A stretch of DNA of 64,000 bases from JAAYCI01 sp031549285 (GTDB lineage Bacteria > Bacillota > Clostridia > Oscillospirales > Ruminococcaceae), in contig JAVBPZ010000013.1 of assembly GCA_031549285.1 (NCBI GenBank), forward strand, positions 1-64,000, read 5' to 3'. The notes beneath the pieces are model-generated. The model made no database searches. It worked only from the letters and a program-made list of their open reading frames with translations, and was not told the origin of the DNA. Within the stretch, counting starts at the first letter, position 1. Each line of letters begins with the position of its first letter. Positions 16,313 to 25,197 of this stretch are shown here, piece by piece. Made by a program: the position numbers and the translations under genes.

Positions 16313-16534
16313 AGGGAGCACTCCTTTCCCGAAAAGCGGAATGTAAAAGAGTGACGGGCAGGGCGAAAAACCGAGACTTTCAGTGTCGTGCCGGCAAAAA
16401 CGAGACGGACACCGCGAAAGCGGCGGATGCGAACGACATGAGGTACAGAAACGCCCCACCGGGCCCCGTGTGGCAGGGGCTGCCGAAAAAACATGGACTG
16501 AAAGTAGTACGGGAATCCCGGTCGTAGCCTACCT

Positions 16535-17833
16535 TTATTTTAGCACATCCAGCGCAAAAATGCCACCGGCGACAAGGCTGTGTGCGATGTCGGCGGTGAT
16601 GACTTCGCCAGGCATGACCAGCGGGAGGGCCGGCGGGCAGGGCGCGGCAAGACCGGCGGCGGTGCGGCCGACGGCTTCGGCGGTGGGAATGCGCTGTTTT
16701 TCTGCAAACAATGCCTGCCGAACGGGAAGGTCAATTTGTGGCAGAAAATACATAATATCTTGACAAGATAAAGGTGGTTTTTGATAAAAAACCTGTAATG
16801 TGTGGTGCAGAAGGGTGAAATCGGATGGGCGGTTGTAGGGCGATGCCATGAGCACGATGTGGGTACCGTCCGAAAGTTCCGGCTGGATGCCGGCGGCGGC
16901 GAGGGCGGCATCCACCTGGGCGGCGGGCCAGCCGCCCTGTGCCGGGCGCAGGCAAAGCTTCAGCGGGTCGTCGCTGTCGGCCAGCAGGTGCGGCGCTGCC
17001 GAGGCGGCTGCGGCCAGGCGCGCGGCGGCGGCGGAAAAATCCGGCGGGGCATCCAGCAGCAGGCCGGCGGCCAGGTCCAGGCTTTCCAGCACCAGGTAGC
17101 TGGGGCTGGTGGAGGAAAAAAAGTTCAGCATTTCACGGGCGCGAACAGCAAGCTGTGCGTCCCGCAGGTGCAGCAGCGCCGCCGGGGTGAGGCAGGGCAG
17201 GGTTTTGTGGGCGGAGTCCGCGGTGGCGTCGGCGCCAAGGGCCAGGGGATGGATGGACGGCGACAAAAAGTGCAGGTGGGCGCCGTGGGCGTTGTCCACC
17301 AGCAGGGTGGCGCCATGGCGTTTGCACACGGCGGCGATGCCGGCGATGTCGGAAATGTGGCCGTAGTAGGTGGGGCTGGTGATGTACACCGTTTTTGCGG
17401 TGCCGGCGGCGAGGGCGGCCTCTACCGAGGATGGCGTGATGCGGCCGTTTTCCGGCAGGACCCAGAGAGGGGTAGCGTCTAAAAAAGCGAGCGCGCGGAC
17501 GGCGGAAACGTGGCAGTTTCGCGCCATGACCACCGAAGCGCCGGGGCGCAGGAACAGTGCGAGCATGGCCCCGATGCAGGAGGTGGCGCCGGCGGCGCTG
17601 TATAAGGTGGCACCGCTGCCGAAAGCGCGGGACATGTTTGCTTCACTGGCGGCCAGGGAGCCGCTGGGGCATTGCAGGTTGTCGGCGCCGGGAATCTCGG
17701 TAAGGTCCAGCGGCAGAATGTTCCCAAAAGGCGCAATGGCTGCCGCGTTGCCTTTGTGGCCCGGGACATGGAACCGGGCGTTCGGGGCAGCGAGGGCAGC
17801 CATTTTATCGTAAAAAGGTGTTTTAAAATTCAT
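16535..17833 (-). CDS. Orn/Lys/Arg decarboxylase family PLP enzyme
   Basis: 432 residues, fold-type I PLP enzyme of the short (YaaO-like) Orn/Lys/Arg decarboxylase group. PGHKGN (24-29) near the N-terminus, LLVDNAHGAHLHF (the Asp that contacts the PLP pyridine and the following His) and DSAHKTLPCLTP with the Schiff-base Lys are present. It would decarboxylate a basic amino acid to a polyamine; which one cannot be read from the sequence. It lies immediately upstream of darA-holB, as in many Clostridia. The gap 16313-16534 contains no gene. Confidence 0.88.
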   Translation of the reverse strand: MNFKTPFYDKMAALAAPNARFHVPGHKGNAAAIAPFGNILPLDLTEIPGADNLQCPSGSLAASEANMSRAFGSGATLYSAAGATSCIGAMLALFLRPGASVVMARNCHVSAVRALAFLDATPLWVLPENGRITPSSVEAALAAGTAKTVYITSPTYYGHISDIAGIAAVCKRHGATLLVDNAHGAHLHFLSPSIHPLALGADATADSAHKTLPCLTPAALLHLRDAQLAVRAREMLNFFSSTSPSYLVLESLDLAAGLLLDAPPDFSAAAARLAAAASAAPHLLADSDDPLKLCLRPAQGGWPAAQVDAALAAAGIQPELSDGTHIVLMASPYNRPSDFTLLHHTLQVFYQKPPLSCQDIMYFLPQIDLPVRQALFAEKQRIPTAEAVGRTAAGLAAPCPPALPLVMPGEVITADIAHSLVAGGIFALDVLK

Positions 17834-17836
17834 ATG

Positions 17837-18505
17837 TCAGCGGCCGCGGCGGTTCCAGTTGCGGCGGTTGTTGTAAATGCGGATTTGGTTTTTGACCATA
17901 TCGATGAACTGGCGGCCGCAGTGCAGGAAGAAGTTGACCAGGGCGGCCAGCGTGATGCACAGGGAGAACAGGCCGGTGAGCGGAGAGGCCATAAACGAAA
18001 GAACGATGGGCGGAATGGCAAACACCAGGTAACCAAAGGCTAACCATTTTGCTTTAATGGGGATGATGAAGAACAGGCGGAACACCATGTCTGGCATAAA
18101 GGTGGCTACCGCGAAAAAGAGGGTGCTGTTCAAGGCGGCGTTGTAGGTGTAGCCCACCAAAAACCCCGCAAGGACCGAGAGCAGCCACCCGGTGACATAA
18201 AACAAGGTAAAGCGGAAAGAGCCCCAGATTCCTTCCAGAATATTGCCCAGCATATAGTAAAAATACAGCGAGAACAAAAACCAGAAGGGGTTCCCCTCAC
18301 CAGGCAAAAACAGGTAGGTGACCACGCGCCAGACCTGGCCGGAAAAGATGAGGGAGCGGTCGAACTGGAGGTAATAATAGATAGGAACGGTGGGGAAAAT
18401 GCGCTGTGCCAGGTACACCACCGCCATGCCCACAACGATGGCAAGCATAAGGTGGGGGATGCGAAACCGTCCCAGTTTGTTTTCCAGTTTGTATGTCCAT
18501 CTCAT
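17837..18505 (-). CDS. Rhomboid/Der1-like membrane protein, probably catalytically inactive
   Basis: 222 residues with about six transmembrane helices. The LYFYYMLGNILEGIWGSFRF segment (80-99) is the typical L1-loop/helix of rhomboid-related proteins. The serine-protease GxSG motif on helix 4 and the helix 6 His are not present where expected, so it resembles Der1-like pseudoproteases. The C-terminus is basic (NNRRNWNRRGR). Its stop is 3 bp before the decarboxylase start, so the two are probably co-transcribed. Function unknown. Confidence 0.75.
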   Translation of the reverse strand: MRWTYKLENKLGRFRIPHLMLAIVVGMAVVYLAQRIFPTVPIYYYLQFDRSLIFSGQVWRVVTYLFLPGEGNPFWFLFSLYFYYMLGNILEGIWGSFRFTLFYVTGWLLSVLAGFLVGYTYNAALNSTLFFAVATFMPDMVFRLFFIIPIKAKWLAFGYLVFAIPPIVLSFMASPLTGLFSLCITLAALVNFFLHCGRQFIDMVKNQIRIYNNRRNWNRRGR

Positions 18506-18837
18506 GGGGGCGGCCTCCTGTGTGGTGCCAGGCGCAAATGTGCGCCGATTATGCGATAATTGCGGCCGGGGTGAGCGGTGGGGCGGTGGCCGCCGGGAAT
18601 GGTATCATTGTAGCAGAGGCAGGGGGTAAGTTCAACAAAAAGTTATGAATGCTTTTCGCGGAGGAAGCGTGAAATAAATAACGAATGCGATTAGAATGCG
18701 ACTTTTTAACACTTTCAACAGAGTTTTCAACAATAAATTCAAAACCGGACTATACGCGCGGTAATTTACAAGGGGTTTGAAAAAATAATTTCAGAAAAAT
18801 TTAGACGGCAGAACTGGCAAGTTTGCCGGAAATGAAG
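18506..18837. other. Gene-free interval upstream of the rhomboid-like gene
   Basis: No supportable gene on either strand. The 18650-18810 stretch is AT-rich compared with its surroundings and contains two near-copies of TTTTCAACA (18713-18732), which resemble but do not match the DnaA-box consensus. It presumably includes the promoter of the leftward rhomboid-decarboxylase-darA operon, but no clean -35/-10 pair was found. Confidence 0.5.
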
Positions 18838-18871
18838 GCGGCCGTTTGTGGCCCGAAAAACAAACGGCCGC
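18838..18871. repeat. 12-bp inverted repeat (terminator-like hairpin)
   Basis: GCGGCCGTTTGT (18838-18849) pairs perfectly with ACAAACGGCCGC (18860-18871) around a 10-nt loop. No convincing T-run follows in either direction, so termination is uncertain. It lies downstream of nrdJ. Confidence 0.6.
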
Positions 18872-18928
18872 AAAGAAGCGGGGTGAGCCGGCGGGGAATG
18901 TGGCGGTGTGAAGGGCAGGTTTTACAAA

Positions 18929-18974
18929 GCACAGTTTGTGGCGCGCCGGTTTTCCGATGCGTCACAAACTGTGC
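18929..18974. repeat. 12-bp inverted repeat with 22-bp spacer
   Basis: GCACAGTTTGTG (18929-18940) and CACAAACTGTGC (18963-18974) are perfect complements flanking a GC-containing spacer. The outer flanks are also partly complementary (TTTTACAAA / TGATAAAA). It could be an mRNA 3' hairpin of the leftward nrdJ transcript or a protein binding site. Confidence 0.65.
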
Positions 18975-19119
18975 TGATAAAAGGCAATGGTGCGCTATAT
19001 TGTTTTGAAACAGAAGGCAAAGAGGAAAGAAGAACCGTATGCAGAATTAGATGCGGAAAAACATGGAGGGCTCCTTTCTGTTGAGGGGGCTGGTGAGGTG
19101 GTGTGTAGTTTGGATGGCG

Positions 19120-19213
19120 GGCCGCAGGCCACGCGGGCGCGCAGCGCACGCGGCACAGCCGCGGACTTTTGCGGATGTGGGCCGCCGCCGAAGGCGGTGG
19201 GCGGCCTGCGGCC
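19120..19213. repeat. GC-palindrome cluster D
   Basis: Five triloop palindromes: GGCC-GCA-GGCC (19120-19130), GCGC-GCA-GCGC (19137-19147), GCGGC-ACA-GCCGC (19150-19162), CCGCC-GAA-GGCGG (19185-19197) and GGCC-TGC-GGCC (19203-19213). The cluster lies 99 bp 3' of the nrdJ stop codon. Confidence 0.8.
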
Positions 19214-19311
19214 GGGGGGAAGAAGGTGCAGCCGGAGAAGGAGTGACCGTGCCTGGCCGGCCGAAATGGTATGGTTTGCAGGGGTTTCCAGAAGGGGAAT
19301 GCGGCAAACAG

Positions 19312-21738
19312 CTAGCCGCAGCGGGAAAAGCCGCAGTTACGGCAGATGACACAGCCGCCCTCATGCTCGATGGCGGCGCCGCAGTCCGGGCAGATGCCTT
19401 TTTCCAGGGCGGCGTCCGCGGCGGCGCCGCTGGCGGTGGGGCGCGCGGCGGTGTGTGCCAACACGGCGGCACGGAACGGTTCCGGGCCAGCCGGCAGCGG
19501 GGAATCGGCAGGGGTTCCACCGGCCATGTCGCCGGTGGTATCTGCGGCGGCGGGTTTGGCGGGGGTGACCGGCTCCGCCACCAGGCGGGCGGTGGGGTCA
19601 CTTTTGTATGCCTCGATGTAGTCGTTTACCTTCATGACTACCTTCGCGATGGCGTCCGGGCAGGAGGTGCAGCTCATGCCGGGCTGGCGGATGGTGGAAG
19701 GGCAGCGAATGCCTTTCAGCTGGCTGCAGACCTCCCGTACCGACATGCCGCTGCGCAGCGCCACGCTGCATAGCCGGGCGGTGGCCTCGCTTTGGCTGGG
19801 GCAGCCGCCGGCTTTGCCGGTACTGGTGAACACCTCGCAGATGCCGTTTTCGTCGTAGTTTACGGTGACGTACAGGTTGCCACAGCCGATTTTCATGCGC
19901 TCAGTGAAGCCGGAGGTGACGTCCGGGCGGTCACGCGGGGTGATTTGGCCATACGGCTGCAGGTTGTCCGGCAGGGCGGCCAGCACGCCGTCCGGGTTTG
20001 GCAGGGTGGCGCCGGAGCTGTTTACGGCGCCGATGTTCAGAACCTGGGCCTCGCGGCTGCCGTCGCGGTAGATGGTGACGCCTTTGGCGCCTTCCACAAA
20101 GGCGAGATTGTATACCTCGGCCACCTCTTCACGGGTGGCGGTTTTGGGAAAGTTGACCGTTTTGGAGACGGCGTTGTCGGTGTGGCGCTGGAAGGCGGCC
20201 TGCATGCGGATGTGGTACAGAGGGCTGACATCGTGCGCGCAGACGAATACCTCGCGCAGGTCTGTGGGGAGTTCCTCGATGTGGGCGATGGTGCCTTCCG
20301 CAGAGATTTGGCGCATGAGATCGTCGGTATATAGGCCGTCCGCCTCCAGGCGTTGGGTTAAAATGGGGCTGGCCTCAATCATCTCGGTGCCGTCCATGAT
20401 GTTGCGCACGAACGCGTAGGCGAAGACAGGCTCCACCCCGGAGGAACAGCCCGCGATGATGGACAGGGTGCCGGTGGGCGCGATGGTGGTGATGGTGGCG
20501 TTGCGCAGGGGTTCTTCGTCCTTGTAGATGGACTCATGAAACAGCGGGAAAGCGCCGCGGATTTTGGCAAGCGCGCGGGAGGCGCGCCGACCCTCGGTGG
20601 TGATGTAGCCCATGACCCGCTCGGCCAGAGCCAGGGCGGCGTCGGAGTTGTACGGGACGCCCAGCAGCAACAGCATGTCGGCAAAGCCCATGACACCAAG
20701 GCCGATTTTGCGGGTGGAGCGAGTGGTTTCGCCAATGATGTCCAGCGGGTAGTTGTTTACGTCGATGACATTGTCCAGGAAATGCACCGCGTCCTGTACG
20801 GTAGAGGAGAGCAGCTCCCAGTCAATTTCATAGCCGGAATCGATCTCTTTTAGCATTTTAACGAGGTTAATGCTGCCAAGGTTGCAGCTTTCATACGGAA
20901 GTAGCGGTTGCTCGCCGCAGGGGTTGGTGGACTCGATCTCGCCCTGGGCGGGGACCACGTTGTCGCGGTTCAGCCGGTCCAGGAAGATGATGCCGGGCTC
21001 GCCGTTGTGCCAGGCGGCATCCACGATTTTGTCATAGACCGCGCGGGCGTTCAGGGTGCCGGTGGCTTCCTTTGTGCGGGGGTCGATGAGATTATAGTCT
21101 TCGCCCGCGGCCGCGGCGTTCATAAAAGCCTCGGTAAGGCCGACAGAAATGTTGAAGTTGGTGATGTCGGCGTTGTTCTTCTTGCAGTCGATGAACTCCA
21201 GGATATCGGGATGGTCGATGCGCAGGATGCCCATGTTGGCGCCGCGGCGGGTGCCGCCCTGTTTTACGGCCTCGGTGGCCATGTTGAACACCCGCATGAA
21301 GCTGACCGGGCCGGACGCGACCCCGCCGGTGGAGCCCACTGGTGAGCCGTTTGGCCGTAGGCGCGAAAAGGAAAACCCGGTGCCGCCGCCGGATTTGTGG
21401 ATGAGCGCGGCGTTTTTCACCGCCTCGAAAATGGCCTCCATGGTGTCCTCTACCGGCAGCACAAAGCAGGCCGACAACTGGCCCAGCGGGCGGCCTGCGT
21501 TCATAAGTGTGGGGGAGTTTGGCAAAAAGCGCAGGTCCACCATCAGGTCATAAAAAGCCTGCTCGGTGGTTTTCAGGTCCGCCTTTGCGTCATAGGTTTT
21601 GTCCGCCGCGGCCACCGCACCGGCCACACGATGAAACAGGCCCTCTACCGTTTCAATGACCTGTCCCTGGGCATCTTTGGCAAGGTAGCGTTTTTCCAGT
21701 ACCTTGATTGCATTATTGCTGATTTCTGTGAGCGCCAT
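19312..21738 (-). CDS. nrdJ: Adenosylcobalamin-dependent (class II) ribonucleoside-diphosphate reductase
   Basis: 808 residues. It converts ribonucleotides to deoxyribonucleotides using an AdoCbl-generated thiyl radical. FLPNSPTLMNAG (71-82), the redox Cys in LSACFVLP (C91), the substrate-loop STNPCGEQPLLPYESCNLGSINL region (catalytic NPCGE, about 294) and the IAPTGTLSIIAG phosphate-binding loop are all present. The C-terminal tail carries a zinc-ribbon-like CPDC...CRNCGFSRC cysteine cluster that recycles the active-site disulfide. Start is ATG 21736-21738 after AGGGAGGC. Its promoter contains an NrdR box. Confidence 0.96.
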   Translation of the reverse strand: MALTEISNNAIKVLEKRYLAKDAQGQVIETVEGLFHRVAGAVAAADKTYDAKADLKTTEQAFYDLMVDLRFLPNSPTLMNAGRPLGQLSACFVLPVEDTMEAIFEAVKNAALIHKSGGGTGFSFSRLRPNGSPVGSTGGVASGPVSFMRVFNMATEAVKQGGTRRGANMGILRIDHPDILEFIDCKKNNADITNFNISVGLTEAFMNAAAAGEDYNLIDPRTKEATGTLNARAVYDKIVDAAWHNGEPGIIFLDRLNRDNVVPAQGEIESTNPCGEQPLLPYESCNLGSINLVKMLKEIDSGYEIDWELLSSTVQDAVHFLDNVIDVNNYPLDIIGETTRSTRKIGLGVMGFADMLLLLGVPYNSDAALALAERVMGYITTEGRRASRALAKIRGAFPLFHESIYKDEEPLRNATITTIAPTGTLSIIAGCSSGVEPVFAYAFVRNIMDGTEMIEASPILTQRLEADGLYTDDLMRQISAEGTIAHIEELPTDLREVFVCAHDVSPLYHIRMQAAFQRHTDNAVSKTVNFPKTATREEVAEVYNLAFVEGAKGVTIYRDGSREAQVLNIGAVNSSGATLPNPDGVLAALPDNLQPYGQITPRDRPDVTSGFTERMKIGCGNLYVTVNYDENGICEVFTSTGKAGGCPSQSEATARLCSVALRSGMSVREVCSQLKGIRCPSTIRQPGMSCTSCPDAIAKVVMKVNDYIEAYKSDPTARLVAEPVTPAKPAAADTTGDMAGGTPADSPLPAGPEPFRAAVLAHTAARPTASGAAADAALEKGICPDCGAAIEHEGGCVICRNCGFSRCG

Positions 21739-21845
21739 GATGAGCCTCCCTGTTTGATATTGCTGTCCCTTGTTCTCCCCTTTAGGGCGGGTGAAAGTGT
21801 GCGCTTCACCGGCCGCCGCCACGGATCCCCTTTTAAAGTTATTTC

Positions 21846-21899
21846 ATTATACTACTATATATTGTGGTAATCAAGACCCTGGAACACAAAATAAGCTAT
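21846..21899 (-). promoter_or_regulatory. nrdJ promoter with NrdR box in the spacer
   Basis: Reading leftward: TTGATT (21869-21874), 17-bp spacer, TATAAT (21846-21851). The spacer itself is an NrdR box: its core CAATATATAG (minus strand, 21855-21864) fits the consensus CwATATaTwG completely. Exactly 16 bp further upstream, 21884-21899 begins with ACACAAAATA on the plus strand, a good left half of a second box with a degenerate right half. Two boxes about one and a half turns apart are the known NrdR arrangement. Confidence 0.75.
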
Positions 21900-22033
21900 A
21901 ATTCGAAAAAATGTGTGGAGAAAGAAATTCGATACGATAGGAGGAAAGAACCGGTGCGGACGGCAAGGGGGACGGCCTCGGAGGAAAAGCAGGCGTGCCA
22001 CCGGAACAGCAATGCAAAGCCTTTGAAATTGGT

Positions 22034-22062
22034 TTGACGGATAGGGGGGCGGGCAGTATACT
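22034..22062 (+). promoter_or_regulatory. Promoter of the MYG1-GIY-YIG genes
   Basis: TTGACG (22034-22039), 17-bp spacer, TATACT (22057-22062), 29 bp before the start codon. Confidence 0.75.
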
Positions 22063-22091
22063 AAAATAGTAATATATAGGAGGATGGCGAA

Positions 22092-23162
22092 ATGGATTTT
22101 TTGGGGAACCCAGCGGGGATACCGGAGCTGGGGTTTACGCATGGTGGGCGGTTTCACGCGGATGATGTGTTTTCGGCGGCGCTGCTGCGTATTATGCGGC
22201 CGGATGTCCGCATTTACCGCGGATTTGTGGTGCCAAAGGGGTTTTCGGGGATTGTATTTGACATAGGGGATGGGCCGTTTGACCACCACGCGAAGGACCG
22301 GCTGCGGCGGCCCAATGGCTCGCCGTATGCGTCGTTTGGGCTGTTATGGCGGGAATATGGACATTTCTTTTTGAGCGAGGAAGAGGCGCTGCGGTTTGAT
22401 GAAAAGTTCATACAACCGCTGGATATTGATGACAACAATGGTACCGGGAATGTTTTGGCGGGCCTGATTGGCGCGTTTAACCCGCCATGGGATGACGCGG
22501 ATGCCGACCTGGAAGCAGCGTTTAATGAGGCGGTGGAGGTGGCGCGCCAGCTGCTGGACCACAAGCTGAAAAGCCTGGCCGCGGTGGAACGCGGGCATGT
22601 GGTGGTGCGGGAAGCCCTGGCAAAGATGGAAAACGGGCTGGTGGTGCTGCCGCTGTACGTGCCGTGGAAGCCGGTGCTGGTGGAGTCCGGCGCGCAGTTT
22701 GTGGTGTTTCCCACCCTGCGCGGGGGGTACTCGCTGCAATGTGTGCCAAAGGATTATAACGGCAAAACGGGCAATAAAGTGCCGTTACCAGCGAGATGGT
22801 ATGCGAAACCTGTTGATGAGCTGCGCAGGTTGACCGGCGTGGAGGATGCGAACTTTTGCCATGCCAGTGGGTTTATGATGACGGTGGGTAGCCTGGACGG
22901 CGCGCGGAAGTTGGTGCGGCGGGCGCAGGAAGAGCTGGCAAAGAAGCAGGCGGAAGAGAAAGCGCGGCAGGAGCAACTGGCGGCGAATGGCGCCCAGCCG
23001 GCAAACGGTGCGGAGAAGGATGCCGTGCGGGAAAGTGCGGCCGAGGCGGCAAAAGATGAGGCGCAGAAAAACAGACAGAGCGCCCCCGGGATAGAGAAAG
23101 GCGACGCCACCATGGTAGTGGGTGCTGCCGCCGGGCAGGCAGAAGCAGCCGGTGAACCATGA
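22092..23162 (+). CDS. MYG1 family (UPF0160) putative metal-dependent exonuclease
   Basis: 356 residues. THGGRFHADDVFSAALLR (16-33) with the His/Asp-Asp metal site, FDIGDGPFDHHA (56-67) and PNGSPYASFGLLW (74-86) are the DHH-superfamily motifs of the MYG1 family. Eukaryotic MYG1 is a 3'-5' RNA exonuclease; the bacterial role is not established. The last 70 or so residues form an Ala/Glu/Lys-rich, probably disordered tail not typical of the family core. AGGAGG lies 8 nt before the ATG. The stop overlaps the next start by 4 bp (ATGA). Confidence 0.88.
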   Translation: MDFLGNPAGIPELGFTHGGRFHADDVFSAALLRIMRPDVRIYRGFVVPKGFSGIVFDIGDGPFDHHAKDRLRRPNGSPYASFGLLWREYGHFFLSEEEALRFDEKFIQPLDIDDNNGTGNVLAGLIGAFNPPWDDADADLEAAFNEAVEVARQLLDHKLKSLAAVERGHVVVREALAKMENGLVVLPLYVPWKPVLVESGAQFVVFPTLRGGYSLQCVPKDYNGKTGNKVPLPARWYAKPVDELRRLTGVEDANFCHASGFMMTVGSLDGARKLVRRAQEELAKKQAEEKARQEQLAANGAQPANGAEKDAVRESAAEAAKDEAQKNRQSAPGIEKGDATMVVGAAAGQAEAAGEP

Positions 23163-23446
23163 ACTGGGCGTATTTGGTGCGGTGCCGGGACGGAACGCTA
23201 TACGCGGGATGGACCCCGGATTTGGCAAAGCGGATGACGGCGCACAATACCGGGAAAGGCGCGAAGTATACCCGCGGGCGGGGGCCGGTGCAGCTGGTGT
23301 GGGCGCGCGCGTTTGCCAGCAAGAGTGAGGCAATGATGTGCGAGGCGGCGCTGAAGCGGAAGACCAAAGCGGAAAAAGAGATGTTGGTGAAAAGCGAAGG
23401 TGTTCCGCCGGATGCGGTGGATGCGCTGGCGGGGGATGTACTTTAG
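23159..23446 (+). CDS. GIY-YIG nuclease domain protein (UPF0213 family)
   Basis: 95 residues. The single GIY-YIG domain reads AYLVRC (4-9) and LYAGWT (14-19), with Arg25, NTGKGAKYTRGR (30-41) and Glu57 in SKSEAMMCE as metal ligand. Proteins of this size (YhbQ/YazA type) are cytoplasmic and of uncertain function, possibly DNA repair. It is translationally coupled to the MYG1 gene by a 4-bp overlap. Confidence 0.92.
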   Translation: MNWAYLVRCRDGTLYAGWTPDLAKRMTAHNTGKGAKYTRGRGPVQLVWARAFASKSEAMMCEAALKRKTKAEKEMLVKSEGVPPDAVDALAGDVL

Positions 23447-23586
23447 AGAGGCCGAACCTGCGGGGGAAGATGTGTTTTGCCGGCAGGGTGCCAAAAGGCG
23501 CCTGGGCAGGAAACCGGGCGTGTAGGGGCCGGATGGCACAGCCAAAAGACAGAAGATTGTGAACATGGGAAATAAAAGGAGTTTGT

Positions 23587-24816
23587 ATGCCGGAAGGGGA
23601 GCTGGACCAGGCGCTGCAGCAGGTGCTGGGCGCAAAGCCGGTGAGGATGGTACTGTCGGTGCCGCGAAAAGGGGAGACGGTGCTGCGCCGGGCACAGCTG
23701 CGCCCGGTGGGTGGCGGCTGGCAGGTGGAGCGCTTTTCCGCGGAGCAGGCGTTTCACCAAAACGTACGCGCGGAGCAGCTACCGCAGGTGCTGCGGGAGC
23801 TGCTGGAGCAGAGTTTTTCCGAACTGCACGCGTTTGCGGCGACGGAGGAGTTTCGCCTGCGGGTGACAAAAAAGGGCAAGGTGCTGCTGGGGCGACATGT
23901 TGTGGCCACCGGTGATATGGGTGGCGCCTTGGGCGATGGAGACAGCGCCGCACAGAAGGGCCCGGAGAGTGCCGCGCAAAAAAGCCCCAAAGGGGACACA
24001 GCACATGACCGGCGGAAAAAGCATTTGCTGGCGGAAGGACTGGTGGTGCCGCCGTTGGTGGATATGGGTGTGCTGCGTGCATCCGGCCAGGTGGTGGCGG
24101 CCATGCGGGACAAGTACCGCCAGATTAACCGGTTTGTGGAGCTGGTGGAGGATGTATTGCGCGGGTATGACAAACAAAGCATTCGAATTGTGGATTTTGG
24201 ATGTGGAAAATCCTATCTTACGTTTGTTTTGTACTATTACCTGACCGAGCGGAAAGGCCTGCAGGTGGAGATGACCGGGGTGGACCGCAAGGCCGCAGTG
24301 GTGGAAAAATGTGCCGATGCGGCAAAAAAATATGGATATAATGGGCTGAAATTTGTTATTGGTGACGTAGAAAGCTGGGACACGCAGCAGCCGGTGAACA
24401 TGGTGGTGTCCCTGCACGCGTGCGATACCGCCACCGATTTTGCGCTGGCGGCGGCGGTGCGCTGGGGGGCACAGATGGTGTTTTCCGTGCCGTGCTGCCA
24501 GCACGAGGTGAACGCGCAGATGCGTAGTGAAAAGCTGGCGGTGCTGATGAACTATGGGGTGATAAAGGAGCGCACGGCGGCACTGCTGACCGATGCGATG
24601 CGCGCAAATATGCTGGTGGCGTGTGGGTACAAGACCCAGCTGATGGAGTTTGTGGAGGTAGAGCACACGCCAAAGAACCTGTTGATACGCGCGGTGAAGG
24701 GGCCGGTGGCGGCCGCCAAACGCGAAAAGGCCCGCGCGGAAGTGCAGGAGGCGATGCACGAGATGGGTGTGGAACCGATGTTGTGGCGGCTTTTGCGGAA
24801 ACAAGGGCAGTTGTAG
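23587..24816 (+). CDS. Class I SAM-dependent methyltransferase (Methyltransf_32/METTL25-like)
   Basis: 409 residues. The N-terminal part (1-110) is a small alpha/beta domain of unknown role. A linker (115-140) rich in Ala/Gln/Lys and DRRKKH follows. The catalytic domain has motif I VDFGCGKSYLTF (about 200-211), acidic VDRKAAV, SLHACDTATD and the family-specific PCCQHE, shared with TRM13/METTL25-type enzymes (PF13679). The target, probably an RNA, is unknown. It follows the GIY-YIG gene by 140 bp in the same direction. Confidence 0.85.
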   Translation: MPEGELDQALQQVLGAKPVRMVLSVPRKGETVLRRAQLRPVGGGWQVERFSAEQAFHQNVRAEQLPQVLRELLEQSFSELHAFAATEEFRLRVTKKGKVLLGRHVVATGDMGGALGDGDSAAQKGPESAAQKSPKGDTAHDRRKKHLLAEGLVVPPLVDMGVLRASGQVVAAMRDKYRQINRFVELVEDVLRGYDKQSIRIVDFGCGKSYLTFVLYYYLTERKGLQVEMTGVDRKAAVVEKCADAAKKYGYNGLKFVIGDVESWDTQQPVNMVVSLHACDTATDFALAAAVRWGAQMVFSVPCCQHEVNAQMRSEKLAVLMNYGVIKERTAALLTDAMRANMLVACGYKTQLMEFVEVEHTPKNLLIRAVKGPVAAAKREKARAEVQEAMHEMGVEPMLWRLLRKQGQL

Positions 24817-24866
24817 GAAGGGAAGGGTACCCGGGTGTTTGGGTGCCGGAAGGTGCAGATAGTGCG

Positions 24867-24940
24867 CGGCCCGGCGGGCGTGGCGCGGGCGGAAGCCCGC
24901 GACGGGCGCAGGGAACCTGCGCGGGCCCGCCGCAGGCGGG
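24867..24940. repeat. GC-palindrome cluster C
   Basis: Contains GCGGGC-GGAA-GCCCGC (24885-24900), GCGCAGG-GAA-CCTGCGC (24906-24922) and CCCGCC-GCA-GGCGGG (24926-24940), preceded by a GCCCGGCGGGC motif that also occurs in cluster A. It begins 51 bp after the methyltransferase stop. The remaining 24941-25197 holds no gene. Confidence 0.8.
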
Positions 24941-25197
24941 GCAGCACGCCGGGCAGGTGGCCCAGGGAAGAGGGCGGCAAAGGCGGAAAAAAGCCCGCGG
25001 AGTGTCCGCGGGCGGTGGTGGAGACGTGAAGGTCCCGGAGGGGCCGGTGGTGCCGGAGCGCTGGTGCGAAGGGCGTTTACGGCGAGGCTAAAAAGGTGTC
25101 TGTGCAGGGGTGCGGATGGGTTTTTGGGCTAGGGTGTGCGCGGCTGTTTTGCCATGCGCACAAAAGAGAGACACAGCAAGCACAGTTATGAGAAGGG

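Noticed and set aside
18713..18732. Two DnaA-box-like TTTTCAACA sequences in an AT-rich gap
   Set aside because: They deviate from TTWTNCACA at a conserved position, no dnaA/dnaN is near and there is no cluster, so an origin is not supported.
21739..21845. Cobalamin riboswitch upstream of nrdJ
   Set aside because: The leader is only about 100 nt and lacks the B12-box and the multi-helix core, although a B12-dependent enzyme made it worth checking.
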